64,000 nt of DNA from contig NZ_BJXJ01000018.1 in the NCBI RefSeq assembly GCF_007990935.1, positions 25,445-89,444 of the forward strand, in the 5' to 3' direction. Positions 39,593 to 50,021 of the stretch are shown in pieces (positions within the stretch are counted from its first letter, which is position 1; each line of letters starts with the position of its first letter). The DNA is from Vibrio sagamiensis NBRC 104589. Lineage in GTDB: Bacteria; Pseudomonadota; Gammaproteobacteria; Enterobacterales; Vibrionaceae. Below the pieces are notes generated by a model. It did not search any database and was not told where the DNA came from. It saw only the letters and a list, made by a program, of their open reading frames with translations. A program made the translations under genes and the position numbers.

Positions 39593-39668
39593 ACCAGTAC
39601 TCCAATCTATCATTAGTGGTTTTGTGTTATATTGGTGCTTTTGTTTTTCTATTCAATGGCGTAATCAG

Positions 39669-40634
39669 TTAAGTGGTAATATTGGTCAATAAGTAAGTTT
39701 GATAACACAAGAAGCATACTAGCAAGATAAAACCTTCCAAGCGATTTACACTGCGTGATTTGCCCAGGCACATAACGACAAGTAATAATGAAACCCCTAG
39801 CATAATCCAAAAGTCACGGCTCATTGCGTACTCACTCAAAGCAGATGGATTGATGATACCTGGTAGGCCCATTACTGCCAAAATGTTAAACACATTTGAG
39901 CCAATAATGTTACCCACAGCCATATCATCCTCCCCTTTAAGTACGCCCGCCAAGGATGCCGCCAGCTCTGGAAGGCTGGTACCAATAGCAATAATGGTTA
40001 AACCGATTACTAAGTCACTCATACCAAAATATTTGGCAATAATAACGGCGTTATCGACTAACATACCAGCAGCTAAAGGAAGCAGAATAAGACCGAAGAC
40101 GACCCACATTAACGCTTTGCGATTGCTTACATCTTGCGGTATTTCCGACTCTTGCTCATCAATAAAGTTATCGCCTGATTGTTTTTCTTGACGGCTTATG
40201 TTTAACATCATGTACAAAAATGCGGCAAATAATACAAATAGTAGTATGCCTTCATAGAAACCTAGATAATCATCCCAAAGTAAAATTCCAGCTAGTATCG
40301 TAACTGCGATCATTAGTGGAAGCTCTCTGCGAATCACAGCAGAATTAATGAACAGCGGTTTTATTAGAGCGGTAATACCTAAAATTAAAGCAATATTTGC
40401 AATGTTGGAACCAAGAACGTTACCAACCGCAGTATCTGTTTTCCCTGCCCATGCTGCCGTTGCAGAAACCATCATCTCTGGAGCGGAAGAGCCCATAGCA
40501 AGAATGGTCATACCAATCACAAGAGGTGAAATACCAACATTACGTGCTAGAGCAGCAGAACCATAAACCAATTTGTCTGCACTCCAAACAAGTAGAATAA
40601 GACCGACAATAAGCAACGCAATGGCTTCGAGCAT
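39669..40634 (-). CDS. yrbG: Sodium/calcium exchanger family protein YrbG
   Basis: A 321-residue inner-membrane antiporter of the CaCA family with two inverted halves, each with the alpha repeat: MAMGSSAPEMMVSATA around residue 45 and IAIGTSLPELAASLAG in the second half. About ten membrane helices are predicted. The E. coli homologue is also divergent from mlaF and upstream of kdsD. Function as a Ca2+ exchanger is inferred from the family; E. coli YrbG has no firm phenotype. Confidence 0.93.
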   Translation of the reverse strand: MLEAIALLIVGLILLVWSADKLVYGSAALARNVGISPLVIGMTILAMGSSAPEMMVSATAAWAGKTDTAVGNVLGSNIANIALILGITALIKPLFINSAVIRRELPLMIAVTILAGILLWDDYLGFYEGILLFVLFAAFLYMMLNISRQEKQSGDNFIDEQESEIPQDVSNRKALMWVVFGLILLPLAAGMLVDNAVIIAKYFGMSDLVIGLTIIAIGTSLPELAASLAGVLKGEDDMAVGNIIGSNVFNILAVMGLPGIINPSALSEYAMSRDFWIMLGVSLLLVVMCLGKSRSVNRLEGFILLVCFLCYQTYLLTNITT

Positions 40635-41017
40635 GATGATTCCTAAACAGTAAGCTAAGTAGTATAAATGACCGTTAATTCTGACCTTTTGTCGGCCAAA
40701 ATGGAAGGTATACAGTAAATAAATTCTACGAGAAAGCTGAAATTATATGCACCTTTTACAAGAAGAGGTCAATAAAGAAGAGCTATGATTAATTTCACTC
40801 TTATTCGGTGTATTTGGGCTAAAGCTGAAAGCATTGTATTCTCTGCGTTAATTGAACAGTGCTTTTAATTCAGGTACGAAGTGCTTATTATGGGCGATTA
40901 AAATAAGTGCGCTAATTGCAACTTGATATATTCTTGAGTTAATAGCGCGAGGGTAAACATGATTTCACCAAAAGAGAATATCGGTGAAAACGGTTCACGA
41001 TCTGCAAAAGAGGTAGT
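40635..41017. other. Divergent yrbG-mlaF intergenic region
   Basis: 383 bases that hold no large gene. They must contain the promoters for the leftward yrbG-kdsD unit and the rightward mla operon; I see no single outstanding sigma-70 pair. Near the mlaF end there is a 25-codon ORF with a good ribosome site (40959-41036), and an inverted repeat TTTCACC/GGTGAAA (40963-40969, 40983-40989) inside it. Confidence 0.5.
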
Positions 41018-41036
41018 ATGTCGAACAACGATTTAG
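40959..41036 (+). CDS. Possible small ORF overlapping the mlaF start
   Basis: A 25-codon ORF ([20 protein letters not shown] and five more residues) with GAGGG five bases before its ATG, better than the site before mlaF. Its stop lies 16 bases inside mlaF in another frame, so ribosomes ending here could re-initiate at mlaF. The inverted repeat TTTCACC/GGTGAAA falls within it. There is no homology argument; it may be chance. Confidence 0.3.
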   Translation: MISPKENIGENGSRSAKEVVCRTTI

Positions 41037-41821
41037 TTACCGTTAAAAACCTGACCTTTTCACGCGGAGAACGCAAGATCTTTGATGGTGTTGACGTCCA
41101 TGTCCCTAAAGGCAAAGTGACGGCGATTATGGGGCCTTCTGGTATAGGAAAAACAACACTCTTACGTTTGATCGGTGGGCAGCTTTATCCAAACCAAGGT
41201 GAGATTTGGTTTGATGGGGATAATATACCGAAGTTATCGCGTAAAAAGCTCTATCAAGCGCGTAAAAAAATGAGCATGCTGTTCCAATCGGGAGCATTAT
41301 TCACAGATTTGAATGTGTTTGATAACGTTGCTTTTCCTTTACGAGAACATACCGAATTATCAGAAGAGTTCATCCGCACTATGGTGTTGCTGAAACTCGA
41401 AGCGGTTGGGTTGCGTGGCGCTGCTCAATTAATGCCTAGCGAGCTTTCCGGTGGTATGGCTCGTCGGGCTGCATTAGCTCGAGCGATAGCTCTTGACCCT
41501 GATTTGATTATGTATGATGAACCCTTTGTTGGACAAGATCCGATTACGATGGGAGTTCTTGTTGAGTTGATCGGTAATCTGAATCGTGCTTTGGGTCTGA
41601 CGTCTATCGTTGTTTCTCACGATGTGCCTGAAGTCATGAGCATTGCGGATTGGGTTTACTTAATGGCTGATGGTAAAGTTATCGCCAGCGGTACGCCTCA
41701 AGCACTCCGAGAAAACCCAGATCCTCGTGTACAGCAATTTTTACAAGGGGACGCCGATGGTCCCGTTCCATTCCGTTTTCCTGCAAAAAGTATTGAAAAG
41801 GATTTATTTGATGGTCAATAG
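41018..41821 (+). CDS. mlaF: Phospholipid transport ATPase MlaF
   Basis: A 267-residue ABC ATPase of the MlaFEDB complex, which moves phospholipids between the inner membrane and the periplasmic carrier MlaC and maintains outer-membrane asymmetry. Walker [13 protein letters not shown] (residue 38 on), signature [14 protein letters not shown], Walker [14 protein letters not shown], and the switch histidine in VVSHDVPEV are all present. mlaE starts inside its end (11-base overlap), and the operon runs to murA. Confidence 0.97.
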   Translation: MSNNDLVTVKNLTFSRGERKIFDGVDVHVPKGKVTAIMGPSGIGKTTLLRLIGGQLYPNQGEIWFDGDNIPKLSRKKLYQARKKMSMLFQSGALFTDLNVFDNVAFPLREHTELSEEFIRTMVLLKLEAVGLRGAAQLMPSELSGGMARRAALARAIALDPDLIMYDEPFVGQDPITMGVLVELIGNLNRALGLTSIVVSHDVPEVMSIADWVYLMADGKVIASGTPQALRENPDPRVQQFLQGDADGPVPFRFPAKSIEKDLFDGQ

Positions 41822-42602
41822 TTTCCTTCAATTTGTTGCTTCATTAGGGCGACGAACTTTAGCCATCTGTGAAGCCTTTGGGCGAGCGACGTTAATGTTG
41901 CTCGGAGCCTTGCTTTCTCGACCTCAACCACTGAAAAACTTACCACTACTGATTAAGCAATTGTACTCAGTTGGAGTACAGTCTTTAGCGATAATCGTTG
42001 TTTCTGGTTTGTTCATCGGTATGGTACTGAGCCTACAAGGTTATGTCGTTTTGGTTGACTACGGTGCCGAAGGTAGCCTTGGACAGATGGTTGCGCTGTC
42101 ATTACTGCGAGAACTTGGGCCGGTTGTGACCGCATTATTGTTTGCCGGCCGAGCTGGTTCTGCATTGACGGCTGAAATTGGCTTAATGAAAGCAACGGAA
42201 CAGTTGTCTAGCTTAGAGATGATGGCTGTTGATCCCCTAAAACGGGTGATTGCCCCTCGTTTTTGGGCAGGAGCCATTTCAATGCCATTGCTGGCGATGA
42301 TTTTTATGGCGATAGGCATTTGGGGTGCAGAGCTCGTCGGTGTTGATTGGAAGGGGATTGACCACGGCAGCTTTTGGGCGGCGATGCAATCGTCGGTAGA
42401 ATTAGGTCAAGACATTGGTAATAGCTTAATCAAATGTTTTGTCTTTGCGATTACGGTAACTTGGATCGCTTTATTTAATGGTTATGACGCGATTCCTACT
42501 TCGGAAGGAATCAGTCGAGCTACAACACGCACTGTAGTGCATTCTTCTTTAGCGGTACTCGGGCTAGACTTTGTACTGACCGCATTGATGTTTGGGAATT
42601 AA
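41811..42602 (+). CDS. mlaE: Phospholipid transport permease MlaE
   Basis: A 263-residue permease, the membrane core of MlaFEDB. Four or five hydrophobic helices and the family segments LVVDYGAEG-like [34 protein letters not shown] and [16 protein letters not shown] are visible. I use ATG 41811, which overlaps the mlaF stop and matches the family start; an earlier frame-open stretch lies wholly inside mlaF. Confidence 0.96.
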   Translation: MVNSFLQFVASLGRRTLAICEAFGRATLMLLGALLSRPQPLKNLPLLIKQLYSVGVQSLAIIVVSGLFIGMVLSLQGYVVLVDYGAEGSLGQMVALSLLRELGPVVTALLFAGRAGSALTAEIGLMKATEQLSSLEMMAVDPLKRVIAPRFWAGAISMPLLAMIFMAIGIWGAELVGVDWKGIDHGSFWAAMQSSVELGQDIGNSLIKCFVFAITVTWIALFNGYDAIPTSEGISRATTRTVVHSSLAVLGLDFVLTALMFGN

Positions 42603-42604
42603 TC

Positions 42605-43102
42605 ATGCAACAAACACGTAAAACTGAATTATGGGTTGGCAGCTTTGTCTTGGCAGGAATTTGTGCAATTCTTGTGATGATTTTTCAAGTTGCTGACGTG
42701 AAGAACCTAGGTTCTGGAAATACTTATACTTTAAAAGCTGAATTTGACAACATCGGTAGTTTGAAAGTGCGCTCACCGGTTAAAGTTGGTGGTGTGGTTG
42801 TTGGGCGAGTCAGTGATATCTCGTTAAACCCAGAAACCCTTCTTCCTGTTGTGAGTCTATCAATCAATGGTAATTATCATCAGTTTCCAGAGACATCAAG
42901 TGTACAGATCTTGACCTCTGGACTGATAGGTGAGCAATATATTGGCTTGGTGCCAGGCTTTGTTTTTGATGATGAAGAGATGCTGACTAACGGTGACCTT
43001 ATCGAAGATACTAAGTCAGCCCTAGTATTAGAAGATCTTATTGGCCAAGTATTATACAGCATTGGTGGCTCTGACAAATCTGATGCGAAAAGTGAGGAAT
43101 AA
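42605..43102 (+). CDS. mlaD: MCE-domain phospholipid binding protein MlaD
   Basis: A 165-residue protein anchored by one N-terminal helix (about residues 10-28) with a periplasmic MCE domain that forms a hexameric ring over MlaE. The MCE core is seen in LKAEFDNIGSLKVRSPVKVGG and ILTSGLIGEQYIGLVPG. It starts two bases after mlaE and ends three bases before mlaC. The C-terminal tail is short and acidic. Confidence 0.96.
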   Translation: MQQTRKTELWVGSFVLAGICAILVMIFQVADVKNLGSGNTYTLKAEFDNIGSLKVRSPVKVGGVVVGRVSDISLNPETLLPVVSLSINGNYHQFPETSSVQILTSGLIGEQYIGLVPGFVFDDEEMLTNGDLIEDTKSALVLEDLIGQVLYSIGGSDKSDAKSEE

Positions 43103-43105
43103 CCC

Positions 43106-43744
43106 ATGTTTTCAAGAATCTTACTTTCTTTTATTGCAATGTTTACAACCACAAGTGCATTAGCAGCCAAACAAATCGACAAAACTCAGCCGTATCAGAT
43201 GATGAAAGAGGTGGCAGAGGTCGCTTTCGAACGTCTCAAAGCAGAACAAGATACCATCAAGCAAGATCCTAATGAGCTTAAAGTTATTGTTGAAGAAGAG
43301 TTGATGCCTTACGTCAATTATCGTTATGCGGCATTAAAGTTATTAGGCCCAAATTTAAAAGGGGCGAAACGAGAAGATGTGGGTGAATTTATCACTGCTT
43401 TTCGTGCTTACTTAGTAACTTCATACGCACAGGTGCTGACTCAATACTCTGACCAAAAAATCCAGTTTGGCCCAGAAGTAAAACTCGATCCATCTAAACG
43501 CATCACCAGTATTAAAGTTGATATTATTGAAGCGCCACGACCAAACATTAAACTGGAGTTCAAACTTCGTAAGGATAAGAAGAGTGGAGAATGGCAAGCC
43601 TTTGATATGGTCGCAGAAGGCATCAGCCTGTTGTCCAGTAAGCAGGCGGAATGGAATTCAACAATTCGCCAAAAAGGCATCCTTGTTGCAGCCAAAGACC
43701 TTGAAAAGCTGGCCGCTCAGCCAATCCGTTTTGAGGCGAAATAG
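43106..43744 (+). CDS. mlaC: Periplasmic phospholipid shuttle MlaC
   Basis: A 212-residue secreted protein with an N-terminal signal peptide (about residues 1-21, MFTTTSALAAKQ), which ferries a phospholipid between MlaD and the outer-membrane MlaA-OmpC complex. Family segments include PYVNYRYAALKLLG and KVDIIEAPRPNIKLEFKLRKDKKSG. Its stop overlaps a GTG and is followed at once by the mlaB start. mlaA is outside this window. Confidence 0.95.
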   Translation: MFSRILLSFIAMFTTTSALAAKQIDKTQPYQMMKEVAEVAFERLKAEQDTIKQDPNELKVIVEEELMPYVNYRYAALKLLGPNLKGAKREDVGEFITAFRAYLVTSYAQVLTQYSDQKIQFGPEVKLDPSKRITSIKVDIIEAPRPNIKLEFKLRKDKKSGEWQAFDMVAEGISLLSSKQAEWNSTIRQKGILVAAKDLEKLAAQPIRFEAK

Positions 43745-43746
43745 TG

Positions 43747-44067
43747 ATGAGTCAATCTCATACCCAGTGGCATTTGCAGTCAGACATACTTAAGTTTACA
43801 GGCGCACTCGATCATCAAACGGTTCCAGAGTTGTGGAAGACTGCCCTGGCTTGGCAGCCGGTACAAACAGAGTTTGAGTGTTCATTGGAAATGGTAGAGC
43901 GCATCGACTCTGCAGGTATGGTGATGTTAATCCATCTAATAGAGCATGCAAAAAATAAAAACTGTCATATAATGTTGAGTTTCGTGCCTGAGCAACTGCG
44001 AACATTATTTCAATTGAGCAATGTTGAGTCGCTTGTGGCCAAGCATATAAAGAATTATCAGAGGTAA
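43747..44067 (+). CDS. mlaB: STAS-domain protein MlaB
   Basis: A 106-residue cytoplasmic STAS-domain protein that binds MlaF and is needed for ABC complex stability. The core reads GALDHQTVPELWKTA and the conserved Ser/Thr position VERIDSAGMVMLIHL. I use ATG 43747; a GTG at 43744 that overlaps the mlaC stop is also open. It ends three bases before the BolA-family gene. Confidence 0.93.
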   Translation: MSQSHTQWHLQSDILKFTGALDHQTVPELWKTALAWQPVQTEFECSLEMVERIDSAGMVMLIHLIEHAKNKNCHIMLSFVPEQLRTLFQLSNVESLVAKHIKNYQR

Positions 44068-44070
44068 ATT

Positions 44071-45604
<1,534 letters not shown>

Positions 45605-45634
45605 ATTGCTTATTTCTTGCTTGGTAACAAGAAG

Positions 45635-45661
45635 GCCGAAACCTGAGTTTCGGCTTTTTTG
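45635..45661 (+). terminator. Terminator after murA
   Basis: GCCGAAA (45635-45641) pairs with TTTCGGC (45648-45654), 6-base loop, and is followed by a seven-base T-run. Confidence 0.85.
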
Positions 45662-45762
45662 CATCATTGATTAAACCGTTTTTTGATGATCGATGTTTTT
45701 TTATAAATAAGTTATACGCCTCAGTGACTTCAATATATGTGCTTCAAAGCTTGTCACTCAGG

Positions 45763-45768
45763 TATAAT
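45763..45768 (+). promoter_or_regulatory. Likely -10 element for plsC
   Basis: A perfect TATAAT 38 bases before the plsC ATG; the -35 region is weak. A small GGCTTAAAGCC dyad follows within the leader. Confidence 0.45.
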
Positions 45769-45806
45769 GGTTGTATCAGGCTTAAAGCCTACTTTGGAGA
45801 ACAATA

Positions 45807-46553
45807 ATGATTACACTTCTACGTGTATTGGCCATCGCGCTCTTTGCGATTGTAATGTTTATTGGTGGTTGTGGTTATTGCTTACTCAGCCCTAGAAACC
45901 CTAAGCACGTTTTCACTTTTGGCCGGTTGTTTGCCAAAATGTCACGTGTTTTTGGTATTAAGCTGGAGCTTCGTATTCCTGAGGATGCTTACCAACGTGG
46001 TCAGCATGTGTATATTGCAAATCACCAAAACAACTGGGATATGTTTACTGTTTCTTCAGCAGTGACACCCAAAGTTGTCACTGTTGGTAAAAAGAGTCTA
46101 GCTTGGATGCCACTTTTTGGTCAGCTATACTGGTTAACTGGTAACATCCTGATTGATCGGGGGAATCGTTCCAAAGCGAAAGGTACCATTGATCAGGTAA
46201 TCAAAAGTATTAAAGAAAGTGACGTATCCGTATGGATGTTCCCTGAGGGCACTCGTTCACGTGGCCGTGGCCTACTACCTTTTAAAACAGGCGCGTTTCA
46301 TGCCGCTATAGGTGCAGAGGTACCAATCATTCCTATTGTATGTAGCTCAACGAGTCACATTAAATTTAATCGTTGGAATAATGGTCATGTCATTGTAGAA
46401 ATGCTGCCTCCCGTTAGTACTGAAAGTTATGGTAAAGAGGGAATTCGCGAGTTGGCGAACTTATGCCGTGAGCAAATGGAAAATAAGCTAGAAGCGTTAG
46501 ATGCAGAAGTGAAGCAACGTAATCAAGCCTATGTGGGTTCTACTAATAATTAA
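45807..46553 (+). CDS. plsC: 1-acylglycerol-3-phosphate O-acyltransferase PlsC
   Basis: A 248-residue membrane acyltransferase that makes phosphatidic acid. It has one N-terminal hydrophobic helix (about residues 5-25), the catalytic NHX4D motif NHQNNWD (about residue 70), the glycerol phosphate-binding FPEGTRSRGRGL and the PIIPIV motif. A TATAAT promoter lies 38 bases upstream and it ends in a strong terminator, so it is a single-gene unit. The symbol follows motif identity. Confidence 0.93.
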   Translation: MITLLRVLAIALFAIVMFIGGCGYCLLSPRNPKHVFTFGRLFAKMSRVFGIKLELRIPEDAYQRGQHVYIANHQNNWDMFTVSSAVTPKVVTVGKKSLAWMPLFGQLYWLTGNILIDRGNRSKAKGTIDQVIKSIKESDVSVWMFPEGTRSRGRGLLPFKTGAFHAAIGAEVPIIPIVCSSTSHIKFNRWNNGHVIVEMLPPVSTESYGKEGIRELANLCREQMENKLEALDAEVKQRNQAYVGSTNN

Positions 46554-46570
46554 GTAGTAAAAGAAGTTAT

Positions 46571-46603
46571 AAAAATGGGTAGTAAAAGTACTACCCATTT
46601 TTT
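46571..46603. terminator. Bidirectional terminator between plsC and ridA
   Basis: ATGGGTAGTA (46575-46584) and TACTACCCAT (46589-46598) pair perfectly with a 4-base loop, flanked by A-runs and T-runs on both sides. Confidence 0.9.
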
Positions 46604-46627
46604 ATGTCAGTTAGCCAATTATTGCCA

Positions 46628-47017
46628 TTACTTGCGTACTGCGATGGCTTCAATCTCGATGCCAACGTCTTTTGGTAGGCGTGCAACTTCAACACAAGAA
46701 CGAGCAGGGTAGTGTGCTACATCGTGTTCATCAAAGAATTTACCATATACTTCGTTGACTGTACCAAAATCGTTAAGGTCTTTGACAAAGACAGTCATTT
46801 TTACAATGTCAGTGACCTTAAGTCCCGATGCTTCAACAACTGCTTGTACATTTTCTAATGATTGGCGAGCTTGCTTAGCGATGTCTGAAGAAACTTCCCC
46901 TGTCGCTGGATTTACTGGGATTTGACCTGAAGTCAGGACCATATTGCCGAGATCTACCCCTTGAATATAAGGGCCAATTGCTGCGGGTGCAGATTCTGTG
47001 TGAAGTACTTTGGTCAT
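46628..47017 (-). CDS. ridA: Reactive enamine/imine deaminase RidA
   Basis: A 129-residue YjgF/RidA protein that hydrolyses reactive 2-aminoacrylate and similar enamines made by PLP enzymes. The conserved arginine that binds the carboxylate is in YPARSCVEVARLP, and GQIPVNPATGEV and VFVKDLNDFGTVNEVYG are typical. It lies 150 bases downstream of pyrI on the same strand, the order also found in E. coli (pyrBI-ridA). No terminator is seen in that gap. Confidence 0.95.
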   Translation of the reverse strand: MTKVLHTESAPAAIGPYIQGVDLGNMVLTSGQIPVNPATGEVSSDIAKQARQSLENVQAVVEASGLKVTDIVKMTVFVKDLNDFGTVNEVYGKFFDEHDVAHYPARSCVEVARLPKDVGIEIEAIAVRK

Positions 47018-47168
47018 TAATGTATTCCATTATTTGTTAGAGAGTCAGTGGCCTCAGTGTGCCGTTAATTCCTTGTTAGGTAAAGGGCAAATACGCTTCG
47101 ATAACTGAGCTTTGATCAAGTTATTGAGATCCATAAAGTAGGATACTTAGGCCTTTTTATGCTTGAAC

Positions 47169-47630
47169 TTAGCGCTCTGTCACGATTTCACGAGCGAACA
47201 CTTTTTCGCAGTATTTACACTTCAGGCGAATGTCTGCTTTTTTCTCGAAGACTTGGAAGCTACTGATAACAGGTTCATTATGAGTAATGCAGTTACTGTT
47301 AGGACATTCGAAAACATCATTTACTTTCTCTGGTAACTCGAGCTCCAGCTTTTTGACAACTTCATAGTTTTCGATCTGATTGACAGTTGCATGAGGTGCA
47401 TATAGAGCGAGCTTATTGGCTTGTTCTTCACTAATAAATACATTTTCAATCTTCAACAGGTCTTTATGACCCAGAGCTGAAGAAGGTAAATTAAGGCCAA
47501 TCGTGACACGCTGAGATGAATTATGCATATCGAAAAGTTTAAGTACTTTTATGCCAATTTGAGCAGGAATATGGTCAATAACGGTACCATTTTTGATAGC
47601 TTCTACCTGCAATTGAGTCTCTTTAGTCAT
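47169..47630 (-). CDS. pyrI: Aspartate carbamoyltransferase regulatory chain PyrI
   Basis: A 153-residue chain that binds ATP, CTP and UTP and assembles with PyrB into the allosteric dodecamer. The four zinc Cys ligands are in [10 protein letters not shown] and [10 protein letters not shown]. The N-terminal allosteric domain reads [20 protein letters not shown]. It starts 17 bases after pyrB, and shares its leader-controlled transcript. Confidence 0.97.
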   Translation of the reverse strand: MTKETQLQVEAIKNGTVIDHIPAQIGIKVLKLFDMHNSSQRVTIGLNLPSSALGHKDLLKIENVFISEEQANKLALYAPHATVNQIENYEVVKKLELELPEKVNDVFECPNSNCITHNEPVISSFQVFEKKADIRLKCKYCEKVFAREIVTER

Positions 47631-47647
47631 GATTTTTTCTCCCTCGA

Positions 47648-48577
47648 TTACAGTGTTTGGTTTAGAACTAATGCCAATAAGGCTTGGCGAGCATACACGC
47701 CATTTTCGGCTTGCTGGAAGTAATACGCGTGTGGTGTCGCATCTACATCCGTGGTGATTTCATCAACGCGTGGAAGGGGGTGGAGGACTTTTAGGTTCTC
47801 ACGAGCACCTTCTAATAACGCAGCTGTTAGAATGTAAGCGGACTTGATATGTGCGTATTCAGATTCGTCAAAGCGTTCCTTTTGTACGCGTGTCATGTAC
47901 AGAATATCTAATTCAGGAATGACGCTGTCCATGTCAGTATGGAGGCTGTATTGAATACCTGCTTCGTCTAGCTCTTCACAGATGTATTCTGGCATGGCGA
48001 GCGCTTCTGGTGCCACAAAGAAGAAGCGAATGTTTGTGAATTTTGCCAATGCTTGAGTCAAAGAGTGAACGGTGCGGCCGTATTTTAGGTCACCAACAAA
48101 TGCGACGTTTAAATTATCTAGGCGACCCTGAGTTTCAGCAATGGTGTAAAGGTCGAGTAAGGTTTGCGTTGGATGCTGGTTGGCACCGTCTCCAGCATTG
48201 ATTACTGGCACGCCGTTAGAGAACTCTGAAGCCAAACGCGCTGCCCCTTCTTGTGGATGGCGCATTACGAAGGCATCAACGTAAGAAGCGATCACCTGTA
48301 CCGAATCAGACAATGTTTCTCCTTTTTTTGCCAGTGAAGTGTTGCCGCCATTGTCAAAGCCGATGACATCCCCACCAATGCGTTGAATCGCTGTTTCGAA
48401 AGACAAACGAGTTCGAGTTGAAGGTTCAAAAAAGCAGCTCGCGATGACCTTATTACTAATTAATTCGGGGCGAGGGTCTTGTTTGAGCTGACCAGCAGTG
48501 CTGACAATAAGTTCCAGTTCTTCTCGCGAAAGTTCTGGAATAGAGATGATATGCTTCTGATAAAGCGAGTTCGCCAT
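47648..48577 (-). CDS. pyrB: Aspartate carbamoyltransferase catalytic chain PyrB
   Basis: A 309-residue enzyme that joins carbamoyl phosphate and aspartate at the start of pyrimidine synthesis. The carbamoyl phosphate loop is [15 protein letters not shown], and [12 protein letters not shown] and the MTRVQKERF segment are typical. It is preceded by a leader peptide gene and an attenuator (48642-48669). Length and sequence resemble the enterobacterial class B enzyme. Confidence 0.97.
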   Translation of the reverse strand: MANSLYQKHIISIPELSREELELIVSTAGQLKQDPRPELISNKVIASCFFEPSTRTRLSFETAIQRIGGDVIGFDNGGNTSLAKKGETLSDSVQVIASYVDAFVMRHPQEGAARLASEFSNGVPVINAGDGANQHPTQTLLDLYTIAETQGRLDNLNVAFVGDLKYGRTVHSLTQALAKFTNIRFFFVAPEALAMPEYICEELDEAGIQYSLHTDMDSVIPELDILYMTRVQKERFDESEYAHIKSAYILTAALLEGARENLKVLHPLPRVDEITTDVDATPHAYYFQQAENGVYARQALLALVLNQTL

Positions 48578-48600
48578 GATCTTCTTCCCTATAACCGTGT

Positions 48601-48786
48601 TTATCGATATTTTAAATTTTTCGTGATTACATTTGAGGTATAAAAAAACCTCCCAAATGAGGAGGTTTTCAGACTCAATAGAATTAATGAAATAACTGAG
48701 CGTAAGCGCTTAGCTAGAGCAAATCGCATGACTACTTTTTGCGTTGCGATTTCTCGTATTGTCACGTCAGTAATAGGCGTAATCAT
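48601..48786 (-). CDS. pyrL: pyrBI leader peptide read through the attenuator
   Basis: A 61-codon ORF that starts [20 protein letters not shown] with TGAGGA seven bases before its ATG, and ends TKNLKYR. It runs across the attenuator hairpin (the FF codons are its T-run) and stops 23 bases before pyrB. E. coli pyrL works this way: a ribosome close behind RNA polymerase prevents the terminator hairpin. A GGTAAT...TATAAT promoter is just upstream. The peptide sequence itself is not like E. coli pyrL; the arrangement is. Confidence 0.65.
   Translation of the reverse strand: MITPITDVTIREIATQKVVMRFALAKRLRSVISLILLSLKTSSFGRFFYTSNVITKNLKYR
48642..48669 (-). terminator. pyrBI transcription attenuator
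   Basis: On the minus strand AAAACCTCC and GGAGGTTTT (48661-48669 and 48645-48653) pair around TCATTTG, followed by a T-run of seven (48648-48642). It lies inside the leader ORF. When UTP is low, polymerase pauses and the ribosome reaches this site and blocks the hairpin; when UTP is ample transcription ends here. Confidence 0.8.
48696..48713 (-). promoter_or_regulatory. Candidate pause hairpin in the pyrBI leader
   Basis: On the minus strand CTAAGCGCTTACGCTCAG has an AGCG/CGCT stem with flanking CT/AG pairs and one mismatch. It is followed at once by a T-rich run (GTTATTTCATTAATTCTATT), the kind of site where polymerase would slow when UTP is scarce. It is an inference from the E. coli model. 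Confidence 0.45.
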
Positions 48787-48814
48787 TTCATAATCCTCAG
48801 ACAAATTGCCGAAG

Positions 48815-48842
48815 ATTATACGCTTAACTTTTGCTAGCGCAA
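48815..48842 (-). promoter_or_regulatory. Promoter of the pyrBI leader
   Basis: On the minus strand TTGCGC (48837-48842), 16 bases, then a perfect TATAAT (48815-48820). The start would fall near 48808, about 22 bases before the leader ATG. Confidence 0.65.
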
Positions 48843-48871
48843 GCGATTACCTTTCGCTTTCATTCAAGGTT

Positions 48872-49876
48872 CTAGTTACCTAAGGTGGCAACCATAACAG
48901 CTTTAATGGTGTGCATCCGGTTTTCAGCTTGGTCAAAAACAATCGAAAGTTCAGATTCGAATACATCTTCCGTGACTTCTAAGCCATTCATGCTGTATTT
49001 TTCTGCGATTTGCTTGCCGATGGTTGTTTCATCATTATGAAAGGCTGGCAGGCAGTGCATAAACTTCACATTGGGATTTCCGACTTTCTTTATCATGTCC
49101 ATATTGATTTGATAGGGGGCTAAGAGTTTAACCCTCTCATCCCAAGCATGTTCTGATTCACCCATCGATACCCACACGTCTGTGTAAAGAAAATCACAAC
49201 CTTTGACGCCTTCTTCGGCATTCTCCGTTAACGTAATTTTTGCTCCTGTATGCTCTGCAATCGTCTGACAATGTGAGACTAATTCTTGCTCAGGCCAAAA
49301 GGCTTTTGGTGCAACTAAGCGAATGTCCATACCCATTTTAGCGGCGCCAACCATCAGTGAATTACCCATGTTGTTACGTGCGTCACCAAGATAAGCAAAG
49401 GTGATTTGATTCAAGGGAGTATGTTGAATGTACTCTTGCATGGTAAGAAAATCAGCTAAAATCTGTGTGGGATGAAACTCATCGGTTAAACCATTCCAAA
49501 CCGGTACTCCAGCAAAGGCGCCTAACTCCTCTACTGTTGCTTGGCTAAAGCCTCTATATTGAATGCCATCATACATTCGGCCAAGCACACGAGCGGTATC
49601 TTTCATGCTTTCTTTATGACCAATCTGTGAGCCCGATGGTCCGAGGTAAGACACTTGTGCCCCTTGATCAAAAGCAGCGACTTCGAAAGCACATCGAGTT
49701 CGAGTTGAGGACTTTTCAAAAATTAAAGCGATGTTTTTGCCTTGCAGTTTTTTTTGCTCAGTACCTGAATATTTTGCTTTTTTGAGCTCTGCAGACAAAT
49801 TGAGTAAGAAATGAATTTCTTGAGGTGAGAAATCCAATAGTTTTAGGAAATTACGGTTGCGTAGATTGAAAGCCAT
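48872..49876 (-). CDS. argF: Ornithine carbamoyltransferase
   Basis: A 334-residue enzyme making citrulline from ornithine and carbamoyl phosphate. The carbamoyl phosphate loop reads [15 protein letters not shown] (about residues 56-70), followed by [12 protein letters not shown] and the Cys-Leu-Pro motif HCLPAFHND. The tandem ArgR boxes just upstream argue for the biosynthetic form, but it is downstream of arcA on the same strand, as a catabolic arcB would be. It can in principle supply the reverse reaction too. rraB nearby mirrors the E. coli argI-rraB pair. Confidence 0.93.
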   Translation of the reverse strand: MAFNLRNRNFLKLLDFSPQEIHFLLNLSAELKKAKYSGTEQKKLQGKNIALIFEKSSTRTRCAFEVAAFDQGAQVSYLGPSGSQIGHKESMKDTARVLGRMYDGIQYRGFSQATVEELGAFAGVPVWNGLTDEFHPTQILADFLTMQEYIQHTPLNQITFAYLGDARNNMGNSLMVGAAKMGMDIRLVAPKAFWPEQELVSHCQTIAEHTGAKITLTENAEEGVKGCDFLYTDVWVSMGESEHAWDERVKLLAPYQINMDMIKKVGNPNVKFMHCLPAFHNDETTIGKQIAEKYSMNGLEVTEDVFESELSIVFDQAENRMHTIKAVMVATLGN

Positions 49877-49918
49877 GGCGCGTCCTTGTGTCTATTTCTT
49901 AAATGAAGATAATGTCAT

Positions 49919-49957
49919 TAAACATTAAAATGCACAAGGTGTGAATAGTTATTTAAA
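49919..49957. promoter_or_regulatory. Tandem ArgR operator (two ARG boxes) before argF
   Basis: Two 18-bp boxes separated by exactly 3 bp, the classical ArgR hexamer spacing. TGTGAATAGTTATTTAAA (49940-49957) matches 16 of 18 positions of TNTGAATWWWWATTCANW; TAAACATTAAAATGCACA (49919-49936) matches 14. They lie 43 bases upstream of argF and would overlap its promoter, so arginine should repress argF apart from arcA. Confidence 0.7.
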
Positions 49958-49960
49958 TGA

Positions 49961-49981
49961 GGCAGAGTTTTTTGCTCTGCC
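49961..49981. repeat. Small hairpin between arcA and argF
   Basis: GGCAGAG and CTCTGCC form a 7-bp stem with a 7-base loop. On the transcribed strand no T-run follows, so it is a weak terminator or mRNA-end stabiliser of arcA. Confidence 0.45.
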
Positions 49982-50021
49982 CTAGTATCATTTTAGCGAT
50001 ATAAAAGAGGTGACTTAATGC

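Noticed and set aside
48787..48804. Longer start for the pyrBI leader (ATG 48804)
   Set aside because: It would begin inside or before the ribosome site TGAGGA; ATG 48786 is correctly spaced.
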